Below, one piece after another: positions 44,295 to 52,750 of a stretch of 64,000 bases of DNA. The notes beneath the pieces were generated by a model. It was not told the DNA's origin, did not search any database, and saw only the letters and a program-made list of their open reading frames with translations. Position 1 is the first letter of the stretch; each line of letters opens with the position of its first letter. The translations under genes were made by a program, and so were the position numbers. Source of the DNA: G016756615 sp035556195 (lineage in GTDB: Bacteria > Pseudomonadota > Alphaproteobacteria > Rhizobiales > Rhizobiaceae); contig DATMFK010000011.1 of the NCBI GenBank assembly GCA_035556195.1, positions 62,001 through 126,000 on the forward strand. Reading direction: 5' to 3'.

Positions 44295-44498
44295 TACAGA
44301 CTAAGTAGTCCGGTCGGGGCGGGTTTGCAAGTGCCTATGGATGATGTTTGCTGAGTCAGAAGCCGTCAAAACCACTGGCGCGGTCTGGCGCGAACGCCGT
44401 CAATCCCTGGCGCCGGGCCGCGGGCCGAATTGACTTGCATGCCGCCCAAAGCTGTGTGGCGGGTATGGGTCAACGGATTGTGATTTGGGCGACGGGCC

Positions 44499-46034
44499 TC
44501 AAGCCGCCCTTTCGTGCTCCATGGCCAGCTCGGCCTCCAGGCTTTCGAGGTCCCGAAAAACAGAGGCGACGGCGAGAAGCCGTCCGTTGCCTCTGAAGCG
44601 CAGGAGGCAGTCCTTGGCGGCGATATCGCCGTCGATCGAGATTTCGTCCCATTGCTCGGCATGGCCGACATAATTGATCGGGATGTCGTAGTGCTGGCTC
44701 CAGAAGAACGGCACGAACGCGAACTCCTCGGCATATCCGAGCATGTTGAGGGCTGCGGTTCCTCCTTGCCTCTCGGCAACCACCCAATGCTCGGCGCGAA
44801 TGTTCTCGCCACTGCGAGGATCAGGCCAACGCGCGATATCGCCTGCGGCGAAGATTCCTGGCGTGCTCGTTTCCAGGAGGGGGTTCACGACGACGCCTCG
44901 GTCAACGGTGAGCCCCGCGGCTTCGGCAAGCCCGGTCCGGGGCCGTACGCCGACGCCTGCGACGACGAAATCGGCTGCCAAGGTGCCGCCGCTGGCGAGT
45001 CTCAGCCCTGTGCCTTCCATACTGCTCGCGGTGTCACCGAGATGGAAAACGACACCGTTCTCCTCATGCAGCATGCGAAGGAAGTCGCCCATCCGCGAGC
45101 CCAGGATACGCTCCATGGGCCGCTTTTCGGGGGCCACGACATGCACTTCGAGATCACGGGCACGCAAGGACGCTGCAACCTCGAGACCGATGAAGCTGGC
45201 GCCCAAGATGACGACACGCCGCGCGGTCTCGGCGCGGGCGATGATCGCCCTGCAATCCGCGAGCGAACGCAGTGTGTGAACGTGCGGTTGGTCGGCCCCG
45301 GGAATGGTCGGGCGAACCGGTTCGGCCCCTGTTGCCAGCAGCAACCTGTCGTACGGGATTTGGGCGCCGTCGGTGAGAACGACCTCGCGAGAGCGTGTGT
45401 CGATACGCCCGACGCTCGTTCTGAGACGCAGGTCGATGCCGTTCTTCGAATAGAAGCTCTCTCCGCGGAGCGGAATCCAATCCTCCGGAGCCTTGCCAGC
45501 GAGATAGTCCTTGGAAAGGTTGGGCCGGTCGACGGGCGGAGCTTCGTCGTCGCTGAGCATGACGATGCTCCCTTGGTATTGCTCGCGTCGTAGCCTCTCG
45601 GCAGCCGCAAAGCCGGCCGCGCCGCCGCCGACTATGACGACTTTCTCGGAGAGACGGCCGGCCGACGACTCGCGCTTTTTCGGCGCGGGCCGCTTGCGCT
45701 TCTCCTTCACGAAAATCCTGCCTTCACGCTGTTCCACCGACCAGCACGCAAGTGGAGTGAAGGCGGGCGCGCGCAGGGCTTCACCCGTGCGCAGATCGAA
45801 GCATGCATGATGCCAGGGGCAGCGGATCGTGTCGCCGACCACCAGACCTTCCCCAAGCGGGCCACTGTAATGGGTGCATGTGGCACCGACGGCGAACACG
45901 TCAGGCCCGCGGCGCACCAACAGCACCTGATCGTCGCCGCAATGACCAACCAACTTGCCGCCTTCCGGAAGATCGGCGAGCGCTACGCCCTGGGTCAGAT
46001 CCGGCCCGTTTTCCCGGTGATTGCCTTCGGACAT
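44499..46034 (-). CDS. Rieske-FAD reductase fusion (AIFM3/ferredoxin-reductase-like)
   Basis: A 511-residue fusion. Residues 15-110 form a Rieske [2Fe-2S] domain with ligands in CTHYSGPL and CPWHHACFD. Residues 128-500 are a pyridine nucleotide-disulfide reductase fold with FAD motif VVIVGGGAAGFAAAERL, NAD motif VVILGASFIGLEVAASL and the GIFAAGDIARW segment. This architecture is that of AIFM3-type and assimilatory ferredoxin-reductase-like proteins. It probably transfers electrons from NAD(P)H to an unknown acceptor. The Rieske is NirD-like. The gene has no obvious operon partner. Confidence 0.92.
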   Translation of the reverse strand: MSEGNHRENGPDLTQGVALADLPEGGKLVGHCGDDQVLLVRRGPDVFAVGATCTHYSGPLGEGLVVGDTIRCPWHHACFDLRTGEALRAPAFTPLACWSVEQREGRIFVKEKRKRPAPKKRESSAGRLSEKVVIVGGGAAGFAAAERLRREQYQGSIVMLSDDEAPPVDRPNLSKDYLAGKAPEDWIPLRGESFYSKNGIDLRLRTSVGRIDTRSREVVLTDGAQIPYDRLLLATGAEPVRPTIPGADQPHVHTLRSLADCRAIIARAETARRVVILGASFIGLEVAASLRARDLEVHVVAPEKRPMERILGSRMGDFLRMLHEENGVVFHLGDTASSMEGTGLRLASGGTLAADFVVAGVGVRPRTGLAEAAGLTVDRGVVVNPLLETSTPGIFAAGDIARWPDPRSGENIRAEHWVVAERQGGTAALNMLGYAEEFAFVPFFWSQHYDIPINYVGHAEQWDEISIDGDIAAKDCLLRFRGNGRLLAVASVFRDLESLEAELAMEHERAA

Positions 46035-46097
46035 ACTCCCTCCTCGGCGATCGGTGATCGCCTCATACCGGCGACAAAGGACGAAACTCGGGCAAGC

Positions 46098-46190
46098 GCC
46101 TCATCGGCCTGCCGGCCACTTGCCGGCAGGGGAGAAGACCGATGTCGTCTCCTCCGGGAGGACAGTCGAGGGCCGCTTGCGACAGAGATC
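46098..46190 (+). repeat. RIME-like mosaic repeat, copy C (degenerate)
   Basis: It lies in the gap 46035-46327, which has no gene. CCTCATCGGCCTGCCGGC followed by GGGGAGAAGACCGATG aligns with the first half of copy A (inverted), and GTCGAGGGCCGCTTGCGAC with its outer end. The second hairpin is lost. Together with A and B it shows the mosaic nature of the element. Confidence 0.55.
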
Positions 46191-46327
46191 AACCCATCAG
46201 TCGACAGTCACGCTGCAGTTTCCCGGGAATAGATCCGCCATGCAAACGAATTTGTTCGCTAGTTCCATGCAATTTCCTGATTAGGAATTGGAAGTCAGCC
46301 GGGCACCGGAAAGGGAGCCATCTCGAA

Positions 46328-46543
46328 CTATCTGCGCTTCGCCCATTCGAGCACATGAATTCGCAGCGCCGAGGAAAGATTGGCGTCGCGTGGGCGCGTG
46401 GCGTCGACTTCCGCCACGAGCGCCGCGAGCGTCATGCCGCGTTCGGCGGCGATCGCCGTGAGTTCGTCGTAGAAAGGTTGTTCGAGCGAATAGCTGGTGC
46501 GGTGGCCGCGGATGGTAACGGATCGCTTGCGGACGAGGCTCAC
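46328..46543 (-). CDS. Ribbon-helix-helix domain protein
   Basis: Small DNA-binding protein of 71 aa of the RHH_4 type: VTIRGHRTSYSLEQPFYDELTAIAAERGMTLAALVAEVDATR gives the beta strand and both helices. Its ATG overlaps the stop of the DUF4169 gene (ATGA, 46540-46543). It is the third gene of the conserved sspB-DUF4169-RHH operon of rhizobia. Databases sometimes mislabel it as aryl-sulfate sulfotransferase. Targets unknown. Confidence 0.9.
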   Translation of the reverse strand: MSLVRKRSVTIRGHRTSYSLEQPFYDELTAIAAERGMTLAALVAEVDATRPRDANLSSALRIHVLEWAKRR

Positions 46544-46737
46544 CGTTCCGAACCGTCGTCCCCACCCTCACGGCGGTGACTTTCGAGAAACGCTCTCGAT
46601 TTGTCCGCGATCTTCTGGGCCTGCAAGCGCTCGGCCTTGGAACGGCCGTGAGTGGCGCGGTTTTGTTCCGCTATCCGCTCTTTTTCCACTCGCGCCTTTT
46701 TCTTGCGGGCCAGGCGGAGATTGACGATCTCAGCCAT
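46540..46737 (-). CDS. DUF4169 family protein
   Basis: A 65-residue highly basic helical protein starting MAEIVNLRLARKKKARVEKE, diagnostic of DUF4169. It lies 17 bp after sspB and overlaps the RHH gene by four bases. Function unknown; co-occurrence with sspB suggests a link to proteolysis or translation quality control, which is inference. Confidence 0.9.
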   Translation of the reverse strand: MAEIVNLRLARKKKARVEKERIAEQNRATHGRSKAERLQAQKIADKSRAFLESHRREGGDDGSER

Positions 46738-46754
46738 CGATCGCGTCCTCGACG

Positions 46755-47303
46755 CTACTTCTTGCGGAACGCGTCAAGCGACACGACGTCGGCGCTCTTT
46801 GTCGCCGTGTCGGCCGGCTCCGGCTCCGCAGGCTTGTTGGATTCTTTCTTGCGCGATTCCGCTTTCTTCGGGGAAGCGGCCTTCGCGGGCTCGGGCTTTG
46901 TCGGCGCGGCTTCCTCCTCCTCGGCGGCAGCCTTCGCCAGAGATTCCGGCTTCACGTCGAACTCGAGCTCGAAATTGACCGAGGGATCATAAAACCCACG
47001 AACCGCGGAAAACGGTATCTCGAGCCGTTCCGGGATGTCGGAGAAGGAAAGGCCAACCTCGAACCCGGTCTCGCTTACCTTCAAGTCCCAGTACTGGAAT
47101 TGGAGCACAATCGTCATCTGCTCGGGGTAGCGCTCGCGCAGCCGAGACGAAATGCGCACGCCAGGCGCCCCAGTCAGGAACGTGATGAAGAAATGATGGT
47201 TGCCCGGGAGACCGGTACGCGCGACCTCCGCCAGGACCTTGCGCATAACACCACGCAGCGCCTCCTGGGCAAGAATATCGTAGCGGATATGGTCTTCGGC
47301 CAT
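46755..47303 (-). CDS. sspB: Alpha-type SspB, ClpXP protease adaptor
   Basis: Adaptor that delivers ssrA-tagged proteins to ClpXP, 182 aa. The N-terminal folded domain has HIRYDILAQEALRGVMRKVL, the FFITFLTGAPGVRISSRLRERYPEQMTIVLQ strand region and FEVGLSFSDIPERLEIPFSAVRGFYDPSVNF. An acidic/Lys-rich linker (residues about 125-165) leads to a C-terminal ClpX-binding tail (VVSLDAFRKK). ATG 47303 is chosen over GTG 47309. The tag it recognises is encoded by ssrA 3-4 kb away in this window. Confidence 0.94.
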   Translation of the reverse strand: MAEDHIRYDILAQEALRGVMRKVLAEVARTGLPGNHHFFITFLTGAPGVRISSRLRERYPEQMTIVLQFQYWDLKVSETGFEVGLSFSDIPERLEIPFSAVRGFYDPSVNFELEFDVKPESLAKAAAEEEEAAPTKPEPAKAASPKKAESRKKESNKPAEPEPADTATKSADVVSLDAFRKK

Positions 47304-47501
47304 TGTCACCCGGCTTCCATGAATCGAACCGCCTACCTGTAATCAAGCGCAAGGCTGCCGTAAACCGGATATAGCGCGAGCTTTCGGAGAGTTCAGCCCC
47401 ACCAAAGCATGTCGCCTGCAATCGGATGGGGCGACAGGCTCAAGGAATTCGTTTTGCCGCATTCTGGGACGCCGACCGAAACCGGTCGGCTGCGACATGC
47501 T

Positions 47502-48185
47502 TCAGACCGCAGGCGCGCCGCTTTTGGCTCCGGGCTGGGGCTTGCGGCCGAATGCCCGCAGAAACGTGCTCACCGCGTTGGAAGAAGCGCTTTGCAGGTC
47601 TACTTCCGATGGCCTGTCTCCAAAAGCCAGGGAAATCTGGAGATCCGCATTGTTGAGCGCCAGGAACTGCCGTGCCGCGAGATCGGGATCGTCTAGGTCG
47701 AGGAATCCGGCATGGGCAAGGCGCGCGAAGCGGGCCGCAAGGGCGGCCCAGATCTTGCTGGGGCCGTTCTCCCGCCATGTCGCGAAAAGTTCGGGGCAAC
47801 GCTGGCCTTCGCTCTGAAGGAGCTTGCGCAGAAACAGGCCGTCGCGGTTGCAGAGGCAATTCTTGTTCAGCCGCACGCCGAAGGCCGTCAACTCCGCATG
47901 CAGGTCCTTGGGATGGTCGGGGAAGGTGGCCAGGGTCTCGAAGATGCTGATATTGGTGCGTTCCGTCACTTCCTTGACGACGGCGGTGAATAGTTTGTCC
48001 TTGTCGCCGTGGTGATTGTACACGGTCTGCCGGGAAACACCTGCCTCGGCAGCAATCAGATCGATGTTCGAGCCACCGAACCCCTCCTGACAAAAGACCC
48101 TCGCTGCTGCCTCGATGATGGACTCGCGCTTGGCGGAATGGCTGCGCGGCGGGCCAACAATGTCAGGAGTGATATCGGATGCCAT
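47502..48185 (-). CDS. TetR/AcrR-family regulator
   Basis: Regulator of 227 aa. The N-terminal helix-turn-helix is AARVFCQEGFGGSNIDLIAAEAGVSRQTVYNHHGDKDKLF, and the C-terminal helical domain is of the TetR_C type with a Cys pair (NCLC near residue 110). It is divergent from the Bcr/CflA-type MFS gene 157 bp away and probably represses it. Confidence 0.93.
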   Translation of the reverse strand: MASDITPDIVGPPRSHSAKRESIIEAAARVFCQEGFGGSNIDLIAAEAGVSRQTVYNHHGDKDKLFTAVVKEVTERTNISIFETLATFPDHPKDLHAELTAFGVRLNKNCLCNRDGLFLRKLLQSEGQRCPELFATWRENGPSKIWAALAARFARLAHAGFLDLDDPDLAARQFLALNNADLQISLAFGDRPSEVDLQSASSNAVSTFLRAFGRKPQPGAKSGAPAV

Positions 48186-48342
48186 GGAAATCTATATAGG
48201 ACTGATTGACGATTTGGACAACCATGCCTAAAAATGTTGACCATCTCTACAAATCTGGCCGATCGGAGGAGCGGGCGGATGGGTGGAGGCCAATTTCAGG
48301 CCGGCTGCCCGGCCCACGACACGATCCGAAAGAACCTACGCC

Positions 48343-49548
48343 ATGTCCCCACGATTCCTCCGCCTCGCGGTCGTGCTCGGCCTTTTGTCGGCCATTGGCC
48401 CCTTCGCCATCGACATGTATCTGCCGGCGCTGCCGTCCATCGGCGCGGACCTCGGCGCGACCACCAACGCTGTTCAGTTGAGCCTGCTCGTCTTCTTCCT
48501 GTCCTCAGGGCTCGCCCAGATCCTCGTGGGCCCGCTGTCCGACATGTTCGGGCGGAAGGCGCCCCTCTACATGAGTCTCGTGCTGTTTGCACTCGGCGGC
48601 ATCGGCTCGGCTCTGGCGCCCACGATCGAATGGCTTATCGTCGCCCGCTTCGTGCAGGGTTTGGGCGCGGCAGCCGGGATGGTGGTGCCGCGCGCCATCG
48701 TGCGTGATCTTCACACCGGCAATGAAGCTGCCCGCCTGATGTCGCTGCTCATGCTCGTCTTCAGCGTGTCACCGATCCTGGCGCCGCTCGGAGGCAGCAT
48801 CGTCATCGAGGCGTTCGGCTGGCGCGCCGTCTTCTGGTTCGTGACGGGCGCAGCACTGGTCGCCATCGCCATGCTCGCCTTCACGCTCAAGGAAACGCGC
48901 CCGGCGTCCGCGCGTCTGGAAAGCAGCATCGGCGGAGCCCTGGCGGGCTATCGTTTGCTGCTGGGCGACCGCAACTTCCTTGGCCTGACATTCATCGGCG
49001 CCTTCGGCATGTCCAGTTTCTTCGTCTACCTGGCCAGTTCATCCTTCATCCTGATCGATCGCTACGGTCTGACGCCTGCGCAATACAGCATCGCCTTCTC
49101 GATCAACGCGGTGGCTTTCATCGGCATGTCTCAACTCACCGGCACGTTCGCCGACCGTTTCGGGCTGAGGCGGGTCGTGCGCGTTGCCGTGACCGGCTAC
49201 ACCACGACGATGGTCGTGCTGTTCGGCCTGACCGTCACCGGCGTGGACCGGCTGGATGTAATGGCGGGGCTGCTGTTCGTCGGATACGGCTTTCTCGGGC
49301 TCGTGATTCCGACAACGGCCGTACTGGCGCTGGAGGACCATGGCGAGATCGCCGGCACGGCCTCTGCTTTGATGGGCACACTGCAATTGGCCACGGGCGC
49401 GGCAGCCATGGCGGTCGTCGGGCTGTTTTTCGACGGCACCTCCCTGCCGATGGTGGCGGGCATCGCCATCGCCGCCGTGATCGCCTTCGTGCTGACGCGG
49501 GCGACGCTCGCTCGCGCCCCGCTGGCGGTGGGGACGCCGGCCGAATAG
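48343..49548 (+). CDS. Bcr/CflA-family multidrug efflux MFS transporter
   Basis: Twelve-helix inner-membrane pump of 401 aa. The first helix carries FAIDMYLPALPSIGADL, a hallmark of Bcr/CflA proteins. Motif A is seen as GPLSDMFGRKAPLYMS and motif C-like as SPILAPLGGSIVIEAFGWRAVFW. ATG 48343 was chosen; a longer frame to 48283 exists. Divergent TetR regulator upstream. Substrate unknown. Confidence 0.93.
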   Translation: MSPRFLRLAVVLGLLSAIGPFAIDMYLPALPSIGADLGATTNAVQLSLLVFFLSSGLAQILVGPLSDMFGRKAPLYMSLVLFALGGIGSALAPTIEWLIVARFVQGLGAAAGMVVPRAIVRDLHTGNEAARLMSLLMLVFSVSPILAPLGGSIVIEAFGWRAVFWFVTGAALVAIAMLAFTLKETRPASARLESSIGGALAGYRLLLGDRNFLGLTFIGAFGMSSFFVYLASSSFILIDRYGLTPAQYSIAFSINAVAFIGMSQLTGTFADRFGLRRVVRVAVTGYTTTMVVLFGLTVTGVDRLDVMAGLLFVGYGFLGLVIPTTAVLALEDHGEIAGTASALMGTLQLATGAAAMAVVGLFFDGTSLPMVAGIAIAAVIAFVLTRATLARAPLAVGTPAE

Positions 49549-49684
49549 GCATGATGCGTCCGGCGAAAGCACGTCGCCGAAAACTTCGGAGCGGTTTTGG
49601 GATAACGATGTGCGTAGAAGCCACTATTTGAAGCGCATTGCCGAATTCGATTGTCGGCGATGAGCTTCAGGGGGAGCGGGTCCG

Positions 49685-50260
49685 TCAGACCTGCTTGTCC
49701 ACCTGCCGTGATGCTACCCCGGCGATCTCAAGCACAAAGCGACACCGATCCGCAACCGATGCGCGCGGTACCTCGACGAGCTCATAGCCGCAGTCGGCAT
49801 AGGCCTGCGCCACCGCATCGAAAGTCCGCTCTGCTTCCTCCAAAGACTGCTTGCGCTCGCTGTCCTGGGCGAAGATCTCGGGCCAGGGCGGCAGCAAGAA
49901 CACTTTCGGGTTATAGAGGCAGACCCGCGCGGCTCCCTTCACATGGAGCGGCACCTCGAGGCGGGAAAGCCTGAGATAGCCGATGATGTCGGGTACTCCG
50001 CGATCGAAGAAATGAAGGCCATCGCTCGCTGCGGCAACTCCGTAGGAGCGCATTTCCCACGACAGCATCAGCTCTGCGAAGAGCGCCGGGTTTTCCCAGG
50101 GCAGGGCAGGGCCGCCGATCCGGACCTGATCCTTGATGATGGCGCGCCCGGCTTCGATCGAGCCGGCAAAGCCCGCCTCGCCGAGCGCTGCAATCAGCGT
50201 GCTTTTGCCCGAACCGGGGCCGCCGGACAGGACGAAGAAGCGCTGGTGGTCGTTGAGCAT
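49685..50260 (-). CDS. AAA-family ATPase (AAA_28)
   Basis: A 191-residue P-loop protein. Walker A is LSGGPGSGKSTLI near residues 9-21, and a Walker-B-like segment LHFFDRGVPDIIGYLRL lies near residue 75. The C-terminal QSLEEAERTFDAVAQAYADCGYELVEVP is typical of AAA_28 proteins, which resemble nucleotide kinases. ATG 50260 has GAGGAAC upstream; a longer frame exists. Function unknown. Confidence 0.88.
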   Translation of the reverse strand: MLNDHQRFFVLSGGPGSGKSTLIAALGEAGFAGSIEAGRAIIKDQVRIGGPALPWENPALFAELMLSWEMRSYGVAAASDGLHFFDRGVPDIIGYLRLSRLEVPLHVKGAARVCLYNPKVFLLPPWPEIFAQDSERKQSLEEAERTFDAVAQAYADCGYELVEVPRASVADRCRFVLEIAGVASRQVDKQV

Positions 50261-50365
50261 CGAGAATGTTCCTCGGTTGGGATGGCGCAATGGTCGCGAC
50301 GGCGCGCGCACGACAGATGCCGATCGCGCGCGCGAGACGGGACTGCGGGCCGAAGCGAAAAGATT

Positions 50366-50406
50366 GAAAAGGGGGGAAGTGGAGGCTTCTGTTGCCAGGT
50401 GCCTCC
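50366..50406 (-). terminator. Candidate terminator of ssrA
   Basis: On the minus strand GGAGGC - 14 bases - GCCTCC is followed by ACTTCCCCCCTTTTC, just after the tmRNA coding piece. Part of the stem could belong to the tmRNA itself. Confidence 0.5.
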
Positions 50407-50694
50407 GGACCCCGCCTAGACCTGCGACGGCCTAGGGCTTTGATTGAAGCTATCGCACCGCATTAAGCGGCGAGACGTGCTTCCGCATAGTTGTCGTTGG
50501 CAACTATAAGGTTAGCCCGATAACGGTGGTACAATGCCGGGCAAAAGTCCGATCTTTACACCCTCGTCGATCCTATTTCGCCCCCATCAAAAGCCGCCTT
50601 TGCCGGCGGTTTTTGGTGGAGGCGCCGGGTACCGCCCCCGGGTCCGAATGGCTTATTTCATCGGCCGTTTATTGCCATAGTCAGTCGAGCTGAC
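50407..50694 (-). ncRNA. ssrA: Transfer-messenger RNA, circularly permuted two-piece form
   Basis: Trans-translation RNA that rescues stalled ribosomes. On the minus strand the acceptor piece comes first, with a T-arm and ending GCGCCTCCACCA (CCA at 50614). After a 28-base spacer the coding piece starts GGGGGCGAAATAGGATCGAC at 50585. The two ends pair as a 7-bp acceptor stem with one G-U. The tag frame at 50463-50501 encodes ANDNYAEARLAA and a TAA stop. This is the alphaproteobacterial permuted form, in which the spacer is cut out. Exact outer ends are estimates: 5' from the promoter, 3' from the terminator. Confidence 0.95.
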
Positions 50695-50700
50695 GGGGCG

Positions 50701-50729
50701 AATATAGGGAGGCCGAACTGAAATTGAAA
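50701..50729 (-). promoter_or_regulatory. Promoter of ssrA
   Basis: On the minus strand TTTCAA, a 17-base spacer and TATATT, placed 7 bases before the estimated tmRNA 5' end. Good spacing and location; the -35 box is weak. Confidence 0.65.
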
Positions 50730-50795
50730 GCCCCGGAACGAAGCCTGTGCACGGCAAAAATTGCGTCGGGTTGGCCCGGCCCCCTTCAGCCCTGA

Positions 50796-50987
50796 TCAGC
50801 CTTCTGCCTTGAAGTTCTCGGCCTCCTCCTTGATCTTGGCCCAGTCATTGCCATGCCGCCTCAGAAGCGTCTTGGCCTGATTGGGCGACAGATCGGTCGT
50901 TTCAGCCAGATGCTGGACCTCGAGCTCTTGCCCTTGCTTCAGACTACCGGAGCGCTTGCGCTGTTTGCCGATCTTCTCGTTGGCCAT
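50796..50987 (-). CDS. DUF3606 domain protein
   Basis: A 63-residue protein starting MANEKIGKQRKRSGSLKQGQ with the DUF3606 core LSPNQAKTLLRRHGNDWAKIKEEAENF. GGAGGATGC lies before ATG 50987, which rules out the longer frame to 51104. Small basic DUF3606 proteins are common in rhizobia; function unknown. Confidence 0.9.
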   Translation of the reverse strand: MANEKIGKQRKRSGSLKQGQELEVQHLAETTDLSPNQAKTLLRRHGNDWAKIKEEAENFKAEG

Positions 50988-51151
50988 GCCTGCATCCTCC
51001 ATTCCGTGTGGAAAGGGAACGCACCGGCAAGGGCTCCGTTCCCGAAGCTGCCGGCAGTATTGAGAAAGCAGGCCGACATTGCCTGCCTCCTGCGATCGCT
51101 TCATTCTCCCGCGGCCGACGGAGCCTCCCGAACAGCCGCGAGGCTGCCGAA

Positions 51152-51724
51152 CTATCGACCGAGCGTGTAGAATTCATCGTTCGGCCGCATGTTGCCGACA
51201 TTCGCGATGCGGTTCGACATTCCAAAAAAGGCGGCGATCGCGGCTATGTCCCAAACGTCCTCCTGGTCGAAGCCATGCGCCGCGAGCGCGGCGAAATCGT
51301 CGTCACCGACCGAGTAGGATTCGAATGCCACCTTCATGGCAAAATCCAGCATTGCTTTCTGGCGCGCCGTGATGTCGGCCTTGCGGTAGTTGATCGCGAC
51401 CTGGTCTGCGATCAACGGATTCTTTGCCCGGATGCGCAGGATGGCCCCGTGGGCAATGACGCAATATTGGCACTGGTTGGCATTGCTTGTCGCGACCACG
51501 ATCATCTCGCGCTCGGCCTTCGTGAGGTTTCCCGGCTTGTCCATCAGCGCGTCATGATAGGCGAAGAAGGCGCGGAACTCCTCGGGCCTGCGAGCCAGGA
51601 TCAGAAAGACGTTGGGAATGAAGCCCGATTTCTCCTGCACCGCATTCAGCCGATCACGGATGTCCGGCGGGATCTCCGAAAGGGCGGGCACAGGGAAGCG
51701 GCTGATGGCGGCGTGATCTGGCAT
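51152..51724 (-). CDS. Carboxymuconolactone decarboxylase/AhpD-like peroxidase-related protein
   Basis: A 190-residue helical protein of the peroxidase-related (AhpD-like) family. The redox motif CQYCVIAHG near residues 80-88 gives the CxxC plus His of AhpD, preceded by LTKAEREMIVVATSNANQ. GGAGTTCC precedes ATG 51724; a long frame to 51970 overlaps thyA on the other strand and is rejected. Divergent from thyA. Likely a thiol peroxidase-type antioxidant protein; the partner is unknown. Confidence 0.9.
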   Translation of the reverse strand: MPDHAAISRFPVPALSEIPPDIRDRLNAVQEKSGFIPNVFLILARRPEEFRAFFAYHDALMDKPGNLTKAEREMIVVATSNANQCQYCVIAHGAILRIRAKNPLIADQVAINYRKADITARQKAMLDFAMKVAFESYSVGDDDFAALAAHGFDQEDVWDIAAIAAFFGMSNRIANVGNMRPNDEFYTLGR

Positions 51725-51893
51725 GAAACGGAACTCCAATGAGGCTGGCTTTCCCAGCGTAGCTTGGTTCGATGCCGTGAGACAGCTTCTTGTCGTTGAT
51801 GTCGACTTCGCTCGACAGGAAGCGTGGCCACGCGCATGGTCCTTGCTTGTATCCTCCGCTAAGATCGGCCGACCCACGAATCGAAGCACGACC

Positions 51894-52688
51894 ATGCGCC
51901 AGTATCTCGACCTCCTGCAGCACGTTCTCGAAACCGGCGTCGACCGAGGCGACCGCACAGGCACGGGCACCCGCTCGGTGTTCGGCTACCAGATGCGTTT
52001 CGACCTGCGGCGAGGCTTTCCCGTCACGACGACGAAGAAGCTGCATCTGAAGTCGATCATCCATGAATTGCTGTGGTTCCTGGCCGGCGACACGAACATC
52101 AAGTATCTGAACGACAACGGGGTCACCATCTGGGACGAGTGGGCCGACGAGAATGGTGACCTCGGTCCGGTCTACGGAGCGCAGTGGCGATCCTGGCCGG
52201 CGCCGGACGGCCGATCGATCGATCAGATCGCCAGTCTCCTCGTGCAGATCCGCAAGAATCCCAATTCCCGACGCCTGATCGTATCGGCCTGGAATCCGGC
52301 CGAGGTCGAGGCGATGGCCCTGCCGCCCTGTCATTGCCTGTTCCAATTCTACGTCTCGGAGGGCCGCCTTTCCTGCCAGCTCTACCAGCGTTCGGCCGAT
52401 ATCTTCCTGGGCGTCCCCTTCAACATCGCTTCCTATGCGCTGCTTACCATGATGATCGCGCAGGTGACCGGACTGGAGCCGGGCGAGTTCATCCATACGC
52501 TCGGCGACGCACACCTTTACCTCAACCATTTCGATCAGGCCCGGGAGCAACTAGCGCGGTCGCCAAAACCGCTGCCCACCATGTGGATCAATCCCTCGGT
52601 CACGGATCTCTTCGCTTTCCGCTACGAGGACTTCCGGCTGGAGAATTATGTGGCCGATCCCTCGATCCGCGCCCCGATCGCGGTCTAA
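51894..52688 (+). CDS. thyA: Thymidylate synthase
   Basis: Converts dUMP to dTMP using methylene-tetrahydrofolate; 264 aa, the same length as the E. coli enzyme. Recognisable parts are RTGTGTRSVFG, HELLWFLAGDTNIKYL, the catalytic Cys in LPPCHCLFQFYV near residue 146 and QRSADIFLGVPFNIASYALL. ATG 51894 matches the known N-terminus (MRQYLDLLQ); the longer frame to 51723 is antisense to the AhpD-like gene. folA lies downstream in the same direction, so the folate cycle genes cluster. Confidence 0.97.
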   Translation: MRQYLDLLQHVLETGVDRGDRTGTGTRSVFGYQMRFDLRRGFPVTTTKKLHLKSIIHELLWFLAGDTNIKYLNDNGVTIWDEWADENGDLGPVYGAQWRSWPAPDGRSIDQIASLLVQIRKNPNSRRLIVSAWNPAEVEAMALPPCHCLFQFYVSEGRLSCQLYQRSADIFLGVPFNIASYALLTMMIAQVTGLEPGEFIHTLGDAHLYLNHFDQAREQLARSPKPLPTMWINPSVTDLFAFRYEDFRLENYVADPSIRAPIAV

Positions 52689-52750
52689 CGTGATCGGCCG
52701 GCATTGCCCCGACGTCCGTCGGCGATAGTCAGCCGCGCAAAGGAGGAGAC

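Noticed and set aside
50589..50614. Hairpin AAAAGCCGCC...GGCGGTTTTT looks like a rho-independent terminator
   Set aside because: It lies in the spacer between the two pieces of the permuted tmRNA and must be read through on the minus strand.
51152..51970. 272-codon version of the AhpD-like gene
   Set aside because: The extra N-terminal part is antisense to thyA and has no protein-like features; ATG 51724 has a ribosome site.
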